Source: Woeseiaceae bacterium
Lineage (GTDB): Bacteria > Pseudomonadota > Gammaproteobacteria > Steroidobacterales > Woeseiaceae
Direction: 5' to 3'
Assembly (NCBI GenBank): GCA_024640345.1
Contig: JAHEFD010000015.1
Coordinates: 1 to 46,701 of the forward strand
Length of the DNA stretch: 46,701 nt
Shown here: positions 36,561 to 46,154 of the stretch, in pieces
Numbering within the stretch: the stretch's first letter is position 1
How the letters are laid out: each line of letters starts with the position of its first letter
Made by a program: the position numbers and the translations under genes
Notes under the pieces: model-generated
What the model was told of the DNA's origin: nothing
The model's database searches: none
The model's input: the letters and a program-made list of their open reading frames with translations, nothing else

Positions 36561-38393
36561 ATGTGCGGAATCGTCGGCGCCGTCGCCGAAAGAAACATCG
36601 TCCCGATCCTTGTCGAGGGACTACGGCGGCTCGAATATCGCGGCTATGATTCCGCAGGTGTCGCCGTCATTGACGAAGACGGCAAGCTTGGCCTAAGTCG
36701 CACCGTCGGCAAGGTCGCCGAGCTCGAAAAAAAACTCGAGAAGAAGTCACTGCATGGTCGAATTGGTGTCGCGCACACCCGCTGGGCGACGCACGGCGGT
36801 GTCACGGAAGCAAATGCACATCCGCATGTGTCGGGCGGACGCGTTGCTGTCATTCACAACGGCATCATCGAAAACTTTCAGCCAATCAAAGACGAGATGC
36901 TGGAAAAGGGTTACGTCTTCGATTCAGAGACAGACACGGAAGTCGCCGCGCACCTTATTCATGACTACCTGGGGCAAGGCCTGGACCTGGTCGAAGCTGT
37001 CGGGAAAGCCGTGGAACGATTTGAAGGCGCCTACGCACTGCTGGTTGTAGACGCGGAAGATCCAAACCGAATAGTCGTTAGCCGTGTTGCCAGCCCACTG
37101 GTTATCGGACTCGGCGATGGTGAGAATTTCGTTGCCAGCGGTGTGCCGGCGTTACTACCGGTAACCAGGCGGTTCATCTACCTGGAGCAGGGCGACCTGG
37201 CAGAAATTCGTCGCGACGGCGTACGGATTGTCGATACCAGCGGCAAGACGGTAACGCGCGAAGTCCATGAAACAGAGTGGGATAGTGCGTCGGCCGAGAA
37301 AGCGCCATACGAACATTTCATGTTGAAAGAAATCTACGACCAGCCGAGCGCACTGGCTGATACGCTCTACGGCAGGGTTGCAAACCAGCGAGTAATGCCC
37401 GAATCGCTCGGACCGCGAGCAACGGAGATGCTGGACCAGGTCGAGAACATTCATATTGTCGCTTGCGGCACCAGTTACCATGCAGGTTGCGTTGGCAAGT
37501 ACTGGATCGAGGCGATCGCCGGCATACCGACCCAGGTCGAGATTGCGAGTGAGTACCGCTATCGTCATGTCGTTGTGCCACCGAAGACCTTGTTTGTGAC
37601 TCTGTCACAATCAGGCGAAACGGCGGATACGCTGGAGGCCCTGCGCATGGCCGGGCAACTCGGTTACCTGGGTACGCTGACGATCTGCAACAGCGCACAC
37701 AGTTCGATGGTGCGCGAATCGGACCTCGTCATGATGACGCAGGCAGGGCCGGAAATTGGCGTCGCAAGCACAAAAGCATTTACTACTCAGCTGCTGTCGA
37801 TACTCCTCGTCACGCTGATGATGGCGAAGCATCGCGGTCTGTCGGAAGAACGCGAAATGGAATTCGTTGCGAACCTTACACACGCGGCTGCTGCATCGGA
37901 CCTGACGCTGAAAATGAGTGACCAGCTACAGGAACTGGCGAAGGACTTTGCCGACAAGCAACACACGTTGTTCCTCGGGCGCGGTCCCATGTGGCCAATT
38001 GCCATGGAAGGCGCGCTGAAGCTGAAGGAAATTTCCTACATCCACGCCGAAGCCTATGCCGCGGGCGAATTGAAACATGGTCCACTGGCGCTCATTGATG
38101 ACGAGATGCCAGTCGTTGTCGTTGCGCCAAACAACGAGTTGCTGGACAAGTTGAAGTCCAACATGCAGGTTGTGCGTGCCCGGGGCGGTCAGCTATACGT
38201 GTTCGCCGACAAGGAAACGGGCATCAAGAGCGAGCCGGGTATGAAAGTTATCGCCATGCCGCATGCTGATCGCCTGATAGCACCAATCGTCTATACGATT
38301 CCTCTGCAACTCCTGGCCTACCATGTCGCTGTGCTTCGGGGTACGGACGTGGATCAGCCACGCAACCTGGCCAAGTCAGTTACGGTTGAATGA
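36561..38393 (+). CDS. glmS: Glutamine-fructose-6-phosphate aminotransferase
   Basis: Converts fructose-6-phosphate and glutamine to glucosamine-6-phosphate, the first step to UDP-GlcNAc. The N-terminal nucleophile Cys2 is in MCGIVGAV; the glutaminase shows LRRLEYRGYDSAG and HTRWATHGG. Two SIS domains follow (ACGTSYHAG, TLSQSGETADT, STKAFTTQ), and the end is LAKSVTVE. It has 610 residues (E. coli 609). The 140-base gap after glmU shows no glmS ribozyme. In enterobacteria glmS is controlled by sRNAs at the glmU-glmS boundary; nothing here proves that. Confidence 0.97.
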   Translation: MCGIVGAVAERNIVPILVEGLRRLEYRGYDSAGVAVIDEDGKLGLSRTVGKVAELEKKLEKKSLHGRIGVAHTRWATHGGVTEANAHPHVSGGRVAVIHNGIIENFQPIKDEMLEKGYVFDSETDTEVAAHLIHDYLGQGLDLVEAVGKAVERFEGAYALLVVDAEDPNRIVVSRVASPLVIGLGDGENFVASGVPALLPVTRRFIYLEQGDLAEIRRDGVRIVDTSGKTVTREVHETEWDSASAEKAPYEHFMLKEIYDQPSALADTLYGRVANQRVMPESLGPRATEMLDQVENIHIVACGTSYHAGCVGKYWIEAIAGIPTQVEIASEYRYRHVVVPPKTLFVTLSQSGETADTLEALRMAGQLGYLGTLTICNSAHSSMVRESDLVMMTQAGPEIGVASTKAFTTQLLSILLVTLMMAKHRGLSEEREMEFVANLTHAAAASDLTLKMSDQLQELAKDFADKQHTLFLGRGPMWPIAMEGALKLKEISYIHAEAYAAGELKHGPLALIDDEMPVVVVAPNNELLDKLKSNMQVVRARGGQLYVFADKETGIKSEPGMKVIAMPHADRLIAPIVYTIPLQLLAYHVAVLRGTDVDQPRNLAKSVTVE

Positions 38394-38628
38394 ACCCTGT
38401 AAAAGTGGCCCCATTTGCCGGACCACCTCGCTGGAAACAGGGAGGAATCGAAAGCACAATTGCGAGAGTCCGGAACATAAAATGACTGCAACGTGCTGAA
38501 TCCTTGGGGCACATCGCAAAGGGTAAGTACAGTTACCCGGCGTGCCAGGCACCTTCAACCAACCATTGGACAATGCGGCTTGACAATCGGCGGACCTAAG
38601 GCTTGCACGCACCGGGCACAAAATATGG
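38394..38628. other. Intergenic region between glmS and mprF
   Basis: The two genes converge across 235 bases with no credible gene. Just after the glmS stop, CCCTGT (38395-38400) can pair with ACAGGG (38437-38442), with an inner GTGG/CCAC stem, and GGGTAA-GTACAG-TTACCC lies at 38521-38538. None has a T-run, so termination here may depend on Rho. Confidence 0.45.
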
Positions 38629-41238
38629 CTACTTGACGAGTATTCTGCTCGTGCCGCCGGAAATCAGTCGCGATACATCAAGCAACGAAAGCGAAACGTT
38701 TCTCCAACCGGCCGGGCAGGCGAGATACCGTGGCTCCCAGAGCGGGTCGAATTTTTCCTTGTAATGTCGCAGCCCCTCGAAATTATAGAAACTTTCACCA
38801 TGCGTGAAGATAAGGTGTCCCAGCTTATGCCAGATCGGTGCCAACGCGCGCTGCTCCAGACCGGACAAGGGGGCCATTCCCAAGTTGAACCATTGATAGT
38901 CCTGCGCCGCGCTCCACAGCATTAACTCGACAAACAGGTAGTCCATAATTCCCTTGGGAGCATGCCGGTCATACCGCATCAGGTCTATCGACAACTCTCG
39001 TCCGGCAGGCGCTGGCCATAGATTGGCGAACGCAACAATTTCCCCATTGATCCGAACAACAGCGCAGTCAAATTCGGCGACATAGTCCTCAGAAAAGGAC
39101 CCAAGGGAAAAGCCTTTCTCTCTTGTGGATTTTTCCGCAAGCCAGTTGTCGGAGACATTTCGGAGCGCCGACATTATCGTCGGCACTGCGGCACTGGAGA
39201 TCACCTCAAACACTGCTCCGTTTTTCCTGGAGCGGTTCAGGGCTTGTCGCAAGTCGGCCCTTTGGCTTCCCTGTAGCGAAAAATCACTGAGAGAAACTCT
39301 CGCGTCTTCTCCTAACTTCGCGAGTGCTAATCCCAGGTCTACGTACAATGAAAGCGATTTATCTGAAACCTGGTAGAACACGACTCTTCCGTCATACTGG
39401 TCCGCGAGTTCGCGGAATTGCCACGCCAGTTCTTCGTGCAGATTCTCCGAACCAACTGGATCGCCCAGGGCGATCCAGCTATCGCCGCTAACCTGATACA
39501 TGATGAACGCCTGCCTGTCGGCCGACCAGAGGAAGCGTTTGTCGCCGAGTAGTGCGATATTGGCCGACGGTTCCTTCGCCACTTCCAGAAGCCGCCGAAT
39601 GTGTGCCTTTTCATCCGGTATGCTCACCGCCTGCGGTATGTTTGATGAACCCCTGAGCACCTTCCATAACGCAAATCCAATCGCCGTTACCGCAACAGAC
39701 ACGCCAGCACGCAGTGCCCTGGGCGCATCGGCATCGAAGGCGAATTGCCACCAAAGCTCACTGGAATAGCTAACGTGGCGAAAACTTACGACTCCAATCC
39801 ACAAGGCCAGCCCGAGAACGATTGCTATCGCTGCAATCCACCGAGCCGAAAACTTTTGTGTCACGATCGAACCCCGGCGGTAGAACTCTTCGCGTGACAT
39901 CCACAAAATAACCAAGATCGAGCCGAGAATCAGCGCCTCTTCGTAGTCCAGGGCTTTTAATAACGACATCCCGATCCCGACCGACAATGCCACGGATGTT
40001 GCCAGAAAGGCACCATGCAGCCGCCGGTATATTCCGCGCGCAAGGATAAGCAATCCAACTCCAACGACGCTGCCTGCCAGGTGGGATAGCTCCTGGACAA
40101 ACAGAGGAATTCCTCGAGAGATTATTGCTAACCTGGATTCGACACCAGGACTGGCGCCGGACACCAGCAGAACGACGCCGGCGAGAAAAACGGTCAGGGC
40201 GAGAACCTGAGGGACAATTCCGGCAATCCAGTCACGAGCTTTATCTGTCGATTTTCTGATCAGGTGGCCATGCTGCTGCGACTCGTGACTTACCAAAAAC
40301 ACCAAAGCCAGCGACAAAGGAATGACGTAATAAATTAACCGATAGATAAGAATGGTGCCAAGCATTGCCGCAGGGTGAATCTGTGGGAATGCAGCAACCA
40401 AAACTGCCTCGAAAACACCAACACCACCCGGTATGCTGCTGACGAGCCCGACTGCCATCGCCAGCAGGTAAACGCCTGCGAATGGAAAAAAGCCAACATG
40501 AAGGTTCGGTTCAAGCAGTATGTACAAAGTTGATGCGGCGAAAACCAGGTCTGCGATCGACATGCCAATCTGCGCCAGTGCTATTGATGGAGCAGGTAGT
40601 GTGAACTGCCAGTCACCGAACTTTAGTGGAGTGCGCTTCAAAACTGACCCTGTCACATAAGCAACGGGAACGGCGACCAGCAATACTCCAGTCAAAGATA
40701 AGATCGCCGGCGGCAGTGTGAGCACCGCCACTTCTTCAGTCGGCATCAGGATAAGAGCAACACCCAGTAAACCGGATGCCCCGAGACCGAAGGTTACTGT
40801 TACGAAAACGATAATCCGTGCAATGTCGGTCGCCGAAAGCCCGGCCAGTGAATACATCCTGTATCGAATGGATCCGCCCGACAGGGCGGTGAAACCGACA
40901 TTGTGCCCAATGGCGTAGGCCATAAATGCGGTGAGAGCGGACTGCCGATACGGCATTTTTTCTTTAAGGTAATGCAGCGCGGCAGCGTCATAACCTGTTA
41001 ACGTTAAGTAACCGCAAGTCGCAAAAGCTACCGAGGCCATCAGCGACCATGTCGGTAGTGATCGGACGTAATCAAAGACGGCGTCGCGAGAAAGTCCTGC
41101 CAGTTCGGTGTGCAAAAACCACAAAGCAACACAAAGCATTGCCACACTGAGCATCGGCCCAAGGAATAGCAGAAACTTTCTGGCCCTGGTTGCTGAAACG
41201 GGCGTGGTCCCGCTAGCGACGGAGTCCGATGTTTTCAT
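38629..41238 (-). CDS. mprF: MprF-like aminoacyl-phosphatidylglycerol synthase/flippase
   Basis: A large inner-membrane protein (about 869 residues) that uses aminoacyl-tRNA to put Lys or Ala on phosphatidylglycerol and flips the product outward, lowering negative surface charge and sensitivity to cationic peptides. The N-terminal half has about 14 membrane helices, with the flippase part beginning at AYAIGHNVGFTALSGGSIRYR and including SSIPGGVGVFEAV. The cytoplasmic DUF2156 domain covers about residues 540-860 (WIALGDPVGSE; DLRQALNRSRKNG; FVELMLWSAAQDYQWFNLGMAPLSG). Start ATG 41238, with GTG 41241 adjacent and no strong ribosome site. Whether Lys or Ala is used cannot be told. Confidence 0.92.
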   Translation of the reverse strand: MKTSDSVASGTTPVSATRARKFLLFLGPMLSVAMLCVALWFLHTELAGLSRDAVFDYVRSLPTWSLMASVAFATCGYLTLTGYDAAALHYLKEKMPYRQSALTAFMAYAIGHNVGFTALSGGSIRYRMYSLAGLSATDIARIIVFVTVTFGLGASGLLGVALILMPTEEVAVLTLPPAILSLTGVLLVAVPVAYVTGSVLKRTPLKFGDWQFTLPAPSIALAQIGMSIADLVFAASTLYILLEPNLHVGFFPFAGVYLLAMAVGLVSSIPGGVGVFEAVLVAAFPQIHPAAMLGTILIYRLIYYVIPLSLALVFLVSHESQQHGHLIRKSTDKARDWIAGIVPQVLALTVFLAGVVLLVSGASPGVESRLAIISRGIPLFVQELSHLAGSVVGVGLLILARGIYRRLHGAFLATSVALSVGIGMSLLKALDYEEALILGSILVILWMSREEFYRRGSIVTQKFSARWIAAIAIVLGLALWIGVVSFRHVSYSSELWWQFAFDADAPRALRAGVSVAVTAIGFALWKVLRGSSNIPQAVSIPDEKAHIRRLLEVAKEPSANIALLGDKRFLWSADRQAFIMYQVSGDSWIALGDPVGSENLHEELAWQFRELADQYDGRVVFYQVSDKSLSLYVDLGLALAKLGEDARVSLSDFSLQGSQRADLRQALNRSRKNGAVFEVISSAAVPTIMSALRNVSDNWLAEKSTREKGFSLGSFSEDYVAEFDCAVVRINGEIVAFANLWPAPAGRELSIDLMRYDRHAPKGIMDYLFVELMLWSAAQDYQWFNLGMAPLSGLEQRALAPIWHKLGHLIFTHGESFYNFEGLRHYKEKFDPLWEPRYLACPAGWRNVSLSLLDVSRLISGGTSRILVK

Positions 41239-41852
41239 CACAGGCGATGGCTTTTCGGGCGACTGGCCCCTGGCTCGGCCATTTTAGCTTTTGACAACTT
41301 TTCCCAGGCTGAGGGGTCGGCCAAGTATTCTGTGCGACACGACATCTGGGTGTTTCCTGAGCACTGCTATGGGAGTAGATCTTTAAAGAATAACCAGTCC
41401 GTGAAATACATACAATGTACGAGAATCGTCATCATCCAGGTCTGAGCAGAACCGGTTTCCGGAATCGTCCGATCCGGCACGTGGCTATCATGGTCGCATT
41501 GGTGGACGTTTCCCTGTTAGCCAGCGTGGTCAGCTACTGCGTTCTTGAAGTTATGTCCTGGGTTGATACGACATTGAAGGCGTCGACGATTATTGAGGGT
41601 TTGGATCCAGTGCAGCTCTAAAAACAAATGGTGCCAAGTTATTAGTGTCGGGCTTTTAGCTTTATAGCGGCCTTCCATTCGTGATTTCAATTGCCATTGT
41701 CTTCGCGCTATTGATTCACCGCTTGTCACGTCCATTTCACGCGGACCAGAGTCCGAAAAATCCCCTGAATTCCCAGATTGCCTAATAAAAAACGGCCGGG
41801 ATCAATGTCTGAAAATCCCGGCCGTTACCAGGCCAAAATGGCGCGCCAGATA
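41239..41852. other. Intergenic region between mprF and degP-type gene
   Basis: About 610 bases, the largest gap in the window. It contains the mprF promoter area (no clear hexamers seen) and the degP terminator at 41781-41826. A plus-strand open frame of 68 codons at 41415-41621 has one hydrophobic stretch (VAIMVALVDVSLLASVVSYCVL) but no ribosome site and no recognised family, so it is only a candidate small membrane protein. The remainder shows nothing I can name; it may be remains of a decayed gene. Confidence 0.4.
41785..41826 (-). terminator. Intrinsic terminator of the DegP/DegQ gene
   Basis: A perfect 12-bp stem: AACGGCCGGGAT (41791-41802) and ATCCCGGCCGTT (41815-41826) around a 12-base loop. 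On the minus strand it is followed by a run of T residues (complement of the A-run at 41787-41792), 26 bases past the protease stop. The strongest terminator in the window. Confidence 0.92.
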
Positions 41853-43337
41853 TTATGAAAGCCTGACAGCCACAAATAGCTGGCCATCACCGCGTCGAAC
41901 CAGAAGACGAGCCGAATCTCCAGCCGACCTTGCATCGGCTATTGCGGCATCGAAATCGGCAAGGCGTGTCACATCTTTATTGTCGACAGCTACAATTAAA
42001 TCGCCACGGCGAAGCCCTTTGTTACTTGCGGCACTTCCGGGCAATACATTGGCTACCACAACCCCTTCGGAGTCCTCATCAACTCCGAGCTGTGCCCGAA
42101 GCTCATCGGACAGCGGCATAAGGGAAAGACCCAGTTCCTCAGCTGCAGCACTCTCAGCCTGATCGTTGGCAGCAAGCGCGCCATCGGAATCGACCAGGCC
42201 AAGCTTCACCGCAACATTCTTTTCTTTTCCGTCCCGCAGAATATCCAGTCGGACTTTGGCATCTGGTTTGGCTTCAGCGACCATCCGGCTAAGATCTTTG
42301 GGTGACTGAACGGTTCGTCCGTCAAACTTCGTAATGATGTCGCCGGTTTTGATGCCAGCCTTTTCAGCCGGGCTGTCTTCAACGACATCGGCTACCAGGA
42401 TTCCTCCATCAGCAGGGACGCCCAGATTTTCTGCAAGATCCTTGTCGATTTCCTGGATCTGGACGCCCAGCCAGCCGCGGGATACATGACCGCTTTCCTT
42501 CAGGGCATTCGTCACCGAGATAACTTGTGCTGCCGGAATGGCAAACCCGATGCCGACGTTGCCGCCGTTCGGGGAGAAGATGGCGGTGTTGATCCCGATT
42601 GCTTCGCCGGCAGCATTGAATACCGGCCCGCCGGAATTGCCGCTATTGATCGGGGCATCGATTTGCAGGTAATTGTCATATGGCCCGGACTGGATATCGC
42701 GCCCGATCGCGGAAATGATGCCAAAGGTGGCCGACCCGCCCAAACCAAATGGATTGCCAACCGCTAATATCCAGTCCCCGACACGGGCAGCGTCGGAGTC
42801 TCCGAACGAGACAGACGTTAGCGGTATATCTGATTTGATCTTCAGCAGCGCCAGATCGGTTTTCGGGTCTGCTCCAATCAGTGTTGCTTTCAGTTCGCGA
42901 CCATCTTCGAGCATGACGACAATTGAGTCCGCGCCTTCAATGACGTGATTGTTGGTTACGACATAACCTTCGCTGTCAAAAATCAGTCCTGACCCCAAGG
43001 CCCTTGACGGTTGTGCCTGCAACGGCACGCCCGGTGCGCCGAAGAAACGGCCGAAGAACTCATCCAGGGACGGATCGCCCCGCCGCCCTGGCATTTGCCC
43101 CGGAAAGCCGGACATTTGCCGAACATCAGCTTTTTTCTCGACTGAAATATTGACGACCGCGGGGCTCACCCGCTCAAAGACGTCAGCAAAAGAAGGTTGT
43201 GCAGCCGGCATTGATACCGTCGCTTTGGCCGCTGAAGCTGAGACAGGGCCCGCAAATCCGGGAATGCTGGCAGCCACCATTCCGCCAACTACGATGATGC
43301 TGAAGAGCAATCGGAGTGGGGACTTTTTCGTTTTCAT
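41853..43337 (-). CDS. degP: Periplasmic Do-family serine protease/chaperone (DegP/DegQ)
   Basis: A 494-residue HtrA protease that degrades or refolds misfolded envelope proteins. A signal peptide (LRLLFSIIVVGGMVAASIPGFAG) leads to the trypsin-like domain with triad His131 (TNNHVIEG), Asp161 (KTDLALLK) and Ser235 (NSGNSGGPVF); two PDZ domains follow (about 285-370 and 400-490, the first with RGWLGVQIQEI). ATG at 43337 is chosen from GGAGG eight bases before and the signal peptide. Two PDZ domains and the short Q-linker (MSGFPGQMPGRRGD) fit DegP or MucD as well as DegQ; the symbol is tentative. The response regulator system further along could act on envelope stress but no site proves it. Confidence 0.92.
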   Translation of the reverse strand: MKTKKSPLRLLFSIIVVGGMVAASIPGFAGPVSASAAKATVSMPAAQPSFADVFERVSPAVVNISVEKKADVRQMSGFPGQMPGRRGDPSLDEFFGRFFGAPGVPLQAQPSRALGSGLIFDSEGYVVTNNHVIEGADSIVVMLEDGRELKATLIGADPKTDLALLKIKSDIPLTSVSFGDSDAARVGDWILAVGNPFGLGGSATFGIISAIGRDIQSGPYDNYLQIDAPINSGNSGGPVFNAAGEAIGINTAIFSPNGGNVGIGFAIPAAQVISVTNALKESGHVSRGWLGVQIQEIDKDLAENLGVPADGGILVADVVEDSPAEKAGIKTGDIITKFDGRTVQSPKDLSRMVAEAKPDAKVRLDILRDGKEKNVAVKLGLVDSDGALAANDQAESAAAEELGLSLMPLSDELRAQLGVDEDSEGVVVANVLPGSAASNKGLRRGDLIVAVDNKDVTRLADFDAAIADARSAGDSARLLVRRGDGQLFVAVRLS

Positions 43338-43538
43338 GGGAACCTCCGGTTGGAAAACTACTGCTATAAGAGAACATGTGGCGACGATAACCGGACGAGC
43401 ATTGATTCCCGGTTTCCACAAAATTAAAGATATTTAATGTTTGCAGATGAACGATATTTAACTCGTCCTACGGACCTTGGCTTGCGAAAGCTGTCTAAAT
43501 GTATGTGGCAGAAATTGCCATTAATGGAGGACAGTACA
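43338..43538. promoter_or_regulatory. Divergent control region between degP and DUF6491 gene, with 9-bp direct repeats
   Basis: GATATTTAA occurs twice in the same direction (43429-43437 and 43453-43461), 24 bases apart from start to start, inside an AT-rich stretch in otherwise GC-rich surroundings. The spacing, a little over two helical turns, would suit two bound regulator dimers on one face. No convincing sigma-E or Cpx promoter was seen for degP. Confidence 0.4.
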
Positions 43539-43931
43539 ATGAAGAAACTGATTGCATTAGGCCTTTTCCTGGTTGTCGGCATAACACCGTCGATGGCAAG
43601 CGTCGCGCCGATTGATGAAACCGGTGATCATGTATTTACTCAGGTCGATTCATTCCGAGTGGTTGGCAATGCACATAATTGGTACGCGCTTGATCGGAAT
43701 TCCCTGATCGTTTGGGCAACGCCTTCGAAAGCCTATTTGCTGGAGCTCAGGCACCCGAGCCCGGACCTTCGTTACGCTTTCGAAATCGGACTGACGTCGT
43801 CCTTAGGACGTGTCTCCAAAGGGTTTGATGACGTTATCGTGGACGGCTGGCGATACCCGATCAGAAAGATCTACCAGCTGGATAAGGCAGAGGCCAGGGC
43901 GATGGCTTCAAAACGGCGGGAATCATCGTAG
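43539..43931 (+). CDS. DUF6491-family exported protein
   Basis: A 130-residue exported protein: signal peptide KKLIALGLFLVVGITPSMAS, then a compact domain with FRVVGNAHNWYALDRNSLIVWATPSKAYLLEL, IGLTSSLGRVS and VDGWRYPIRKIYQL, the DUF6491 pattern common in Xanthomonadales and marine gammaproteobacteria. Function unknown. ATG at 43539 follows GGAGG at good spacing; the open frame upstream is longer but unsupported. It diverges from degP. A 10-bp inverted repeat after the stop (43944-43982) may end its transcript. Confidence 0.8.
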   Translation: MKKLIALGLFLVVGITPSMASVAPIDETGDHVFTQVDSFRVVGNAHNWYALDRNSLIVWATPSKAYLLELRHPSPDLRYAFEIGLTSSLGRVSKGFDDVIVDGWRYPIRKIYQLDKAEARAMASKRRESS

Positions 43932-43943
43932 ATAAAGGTTGCA

Positions 43944-43982
43944 TGCGGTGGCATCCATTGAGGTTTCCGGATTGCCACCGCA
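43944..43982. terminator. Inverted repeat between convergent DUF6491 and histidine kinase genes
   Basis: TGCGGTGGCA (43944-43953) and TGCCACCGCA (43973-43982) are exact reverse complements; TCC/GGA prolongs the stem across one bulge. It starts 12 bases after the DUF6491 stop. No T-run follows, so it might be a Rho-assisted or structural 3' end rather than a classic intrinsic terminator. Confidence 0.5.
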
Positions 43983-44109
43983 CATAGTTGCCGTGCGGAG
44001 TGCTTCCGTCTCTAACACGGCCACCCAAATCAACTGATTCGCTCTTGACAGCCCGCGATGAGATTCAGGAACCTTGCAGCCTGCTCGGAAGCTCGTATTC
44101 CAGGCCTTA

Positions 44110-45474
44110 TCAGGGAAACGACAGTGTAATCTTTAGCCCCGGTTCGAGGTCAGTCACCATAAGTTTTCCACGGTGTTGGTCCGCAACAGCTTTTACGAGC
44201 GACAGGCCCAGCCCGTTGCCCGGCAACGTTCGAGCAGCATCCAGTCTTACAAACCGCTGCTGAATTCGATCATGTTCTGCTGTTGGAACGCCGGGGCCGT
44301 TGTCGCTTATGGAAAGCTCGACGCGGTCAGCCGAATGACAAACCTTAATTTCAATTCTTCCACCGTCGGGCGTGTATTTTATCGAGTTGTCGAGCAAATT
44401 CACGACGGCCTGAGCCAATAGCTCCCGATCGCCGTAAACTGGAATGTTGCCTTGGGCCGCAACGTTAAGGGCGATATCCTTTTCGTCCGCTGCAGCGCGG
44501 TACAAGTCGCACGCATCCTCGACTATTTCAACCAGGTTGACGGTCGCAAATTCAGCCCGGTAGGCACCAGACTCAATCCTGGCGATGCGAAGGAGCGCAT
44601 TGAAGGTGGCGAGCAGACCGTCAGAGTCGGCTACGCACTTCTCGAGCTCCGACGAAATCGGTGTAGCGGTAATGGCCAGCGACTCAAGGCGATTTCTAAG
44701 TCGGGTCAACGGAGTCTTGAGATCATGGGCGATGCTATCGCCGACATGACGGACGTTATTCAGCAGAATTTCAATCTGTGTCAACATCTCGTTGATGTTC
44801 CCCGCGAGATCGTCAAACTCGTCGCGAGCCCCGCTGATCGGTACCCGCTCACTGAGGTCGCCACCAATAATGCGACGTGCCGTACGGTTGATTGCCGCCA
44901 CTCGGCGCTGGACGCTGAAGCTCATGAAAATGCCCCCCGCGAAAGCCAGGATCAGCACGCCTGCAATGCTCCAGGTTGCCGCTCGCTCGAATACGCTGTT
45001 GAGTTGACTGAGTTCGCGAATGTCACGACCAACCAGGAGGCGATAGTTCCGACCGACCGATAGAATGGTCGCGCGATAGCGAGTTGACTGTCCATTTTCA
45101 AGAAGGGTATCGAACTCGATCTTTCCATCCGTCACAAGCGCCGCCGCGGGCCACTTACGCAAATTTCCCGCAATAGGGTTCAAGCTTGCATCGGAGAAAA
45201 GATAGATTGCTCTATTGTCCGGTGACCTGCTCGCTCGCTGCGATACCACGTCGACCAGGCCGTTAAGGCCCTGGCGTTCATACTGTTCCGCCAGTCCAAG
45301 TATTTCGCTTTCAATTGTCGCGTTGATCTGGCGGTTCAGACCGCCAATGGTTGACCAATACAGAACGCCGAAAAGGAACAGTACCGACAGCAAAAACATG
45401 CCTGCGTAAACCAGCGTAAGCTGAAAAGCGCTGGTTCGCAGCAGCAGCCGAATATTGACCGGACCCCGACTCAC
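44110..45474 (-). CDS. Two-component sensor histidine kinase
   Basis: An inner-membrane kinase of 454 residues. First membrane helix at about 17-40, periplasmic sensor part at about 41-165, second helix at about 167-187, HAMP at 188-240, and a HisKA domain with phospho-acceptor His250 in DSIAHDLKTPLTRLR. The ATPase domain has N (VVNLLDNSIKYT), SDNGPGVP and GNGLGLSLV boxes, all intact. The gene starts with GTG at 45474, overlapping the regulator stop in GTGA, so it is made together with the regulator. The sensor region has no known domain I can name; signal unknown. Confidence 0.93.
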   Translation of the reverse strand: MSRGPVNIRLLLRTSAFQLTLVYAGMFLLSVLFLFGVLYWSTIGGLNRQINATIESEILGLAEQYERQGLNGLVDVVSQRASRSPDNRAIYLFSDASLNPIAGNLRKWPAAALVTDGKIEFDTLLENGQSTRYRATILSVGRNYRLLVGRDIRELSQLNSVFERAATWSIAGVLILAFAGGIFMSFSVQRRVAAINRTARRIIGGDLSERVPISGARDEFDDLAGNINEMLTQIEILLNNVRHVGDSIAHDLKTPLTRLRNRLESLAITATPISSELEKCVADSDGLLATFNALLRIARIESGAYRAEFATVNLVEIVEDACDLYRAAADEKDIALNVAAQGNIPVYGDRELLAQAVVNLLDNSIKYTPDGGRIEIKVCHSADRVELSISDNGPGVPTAEHDRIQQRFVRLDAARTLPGNGLGLSLVKAVADQHRGKLMVTDLEPGLKITLSFP

Positions 45475-46154
45475 TGCTTTTCAAGCTCAAGTCGGTACCC
45501 GGCACCGCGAACCGTATGAAGCAGGGACATTGAATAACCCTTGTCGATTTTAGATCGCAAGCGACTCATGTGAACATCGATGACATTCGTTTGAGGATCG
45601 AAATGGTAACCCCAGACAGCCTCGAGCAACATTGTCCGCGTAACGACCTGGCCCACATGACGCATCAGGTATTCCAGTAACAGGAACTCCCGTTGCTGAA
45701 GTTCGATAAGCTTATCCGCGCGGAACACCTGGCGTCGCAAGAGATCCATTTTCAGATCGCCCACCTCAAGCACCGTCAATTCGCTGCCCGATTTCAGCTG
45801 GCGTCGAAGCAATGCCTCGACTCTTGCCTGCAATTCAATAAACGCAAAAGGCTTGACCAGGTAATCATCAGCGCCCGCCTTCAGCCCCTCGACCCTGTCT
45901 GCGACCTCGGCGAGCGCGCTCAAGACAAGAACGGGTGCCCGATTACCCGACGCACGCAAGGTCCTGATGATTGTCAGGCCGTCTACACCGGGGAGCATCC
46001 TGTCAATTACAAGGGCGTCGTAAGTCTCTGTGGTTGCCAGGAATAGCCCGTCCTTTCCGGTCCTCGCACAATCGACGACATAGCCAGCCTCTTGCAAGCC
46101 ACTTTCAATGAAGCTGGCGACATCGTCATCGTCTTCAACTATCAGGATTCGCAC
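45471..46154 (-). CDS. OmpR/PhoB-family response regulator
   Basis: A DNA-binding regulator of 227 residues. The receiver domain has the acidic pocket at residues 7-11 (VEDDDD), phospho-acceptor Asp51 (ALVIDRMLPG), the Ser/Thr switch in LVLSALAE and Lys in YLVKPFAF. The C-terminal winged helix ends in VDVHMSRLRSKIDKG...LHTVRGAGYRLE. First gene of the two-gene operon with the kinase. The region upstream (46155-46520) is AT-rich and includes a perfect palindrome, a candidate autoregulation site. Confidence 0.95.
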   Translation of the reverse strand: MRILIVEDDDDVASFIESGLQEAGYVVDCARTGKDGLFLATTETYDALVIDRMLPGVDGLTIIRTLRASGNRAPVLVLSALAEVADRVEGLKAGADDYLVKPFAFIELQARVEALLRRQLKSGSELTVLEVGDLKMDLLRRQVFRADKLIELQQREFLLLEYLMRHVGQVVTRTMLLEAVWGYHFDPQTNVIDVHMSRLRSKIDKGYSMSLLHTVRGAGYRLELEKQ

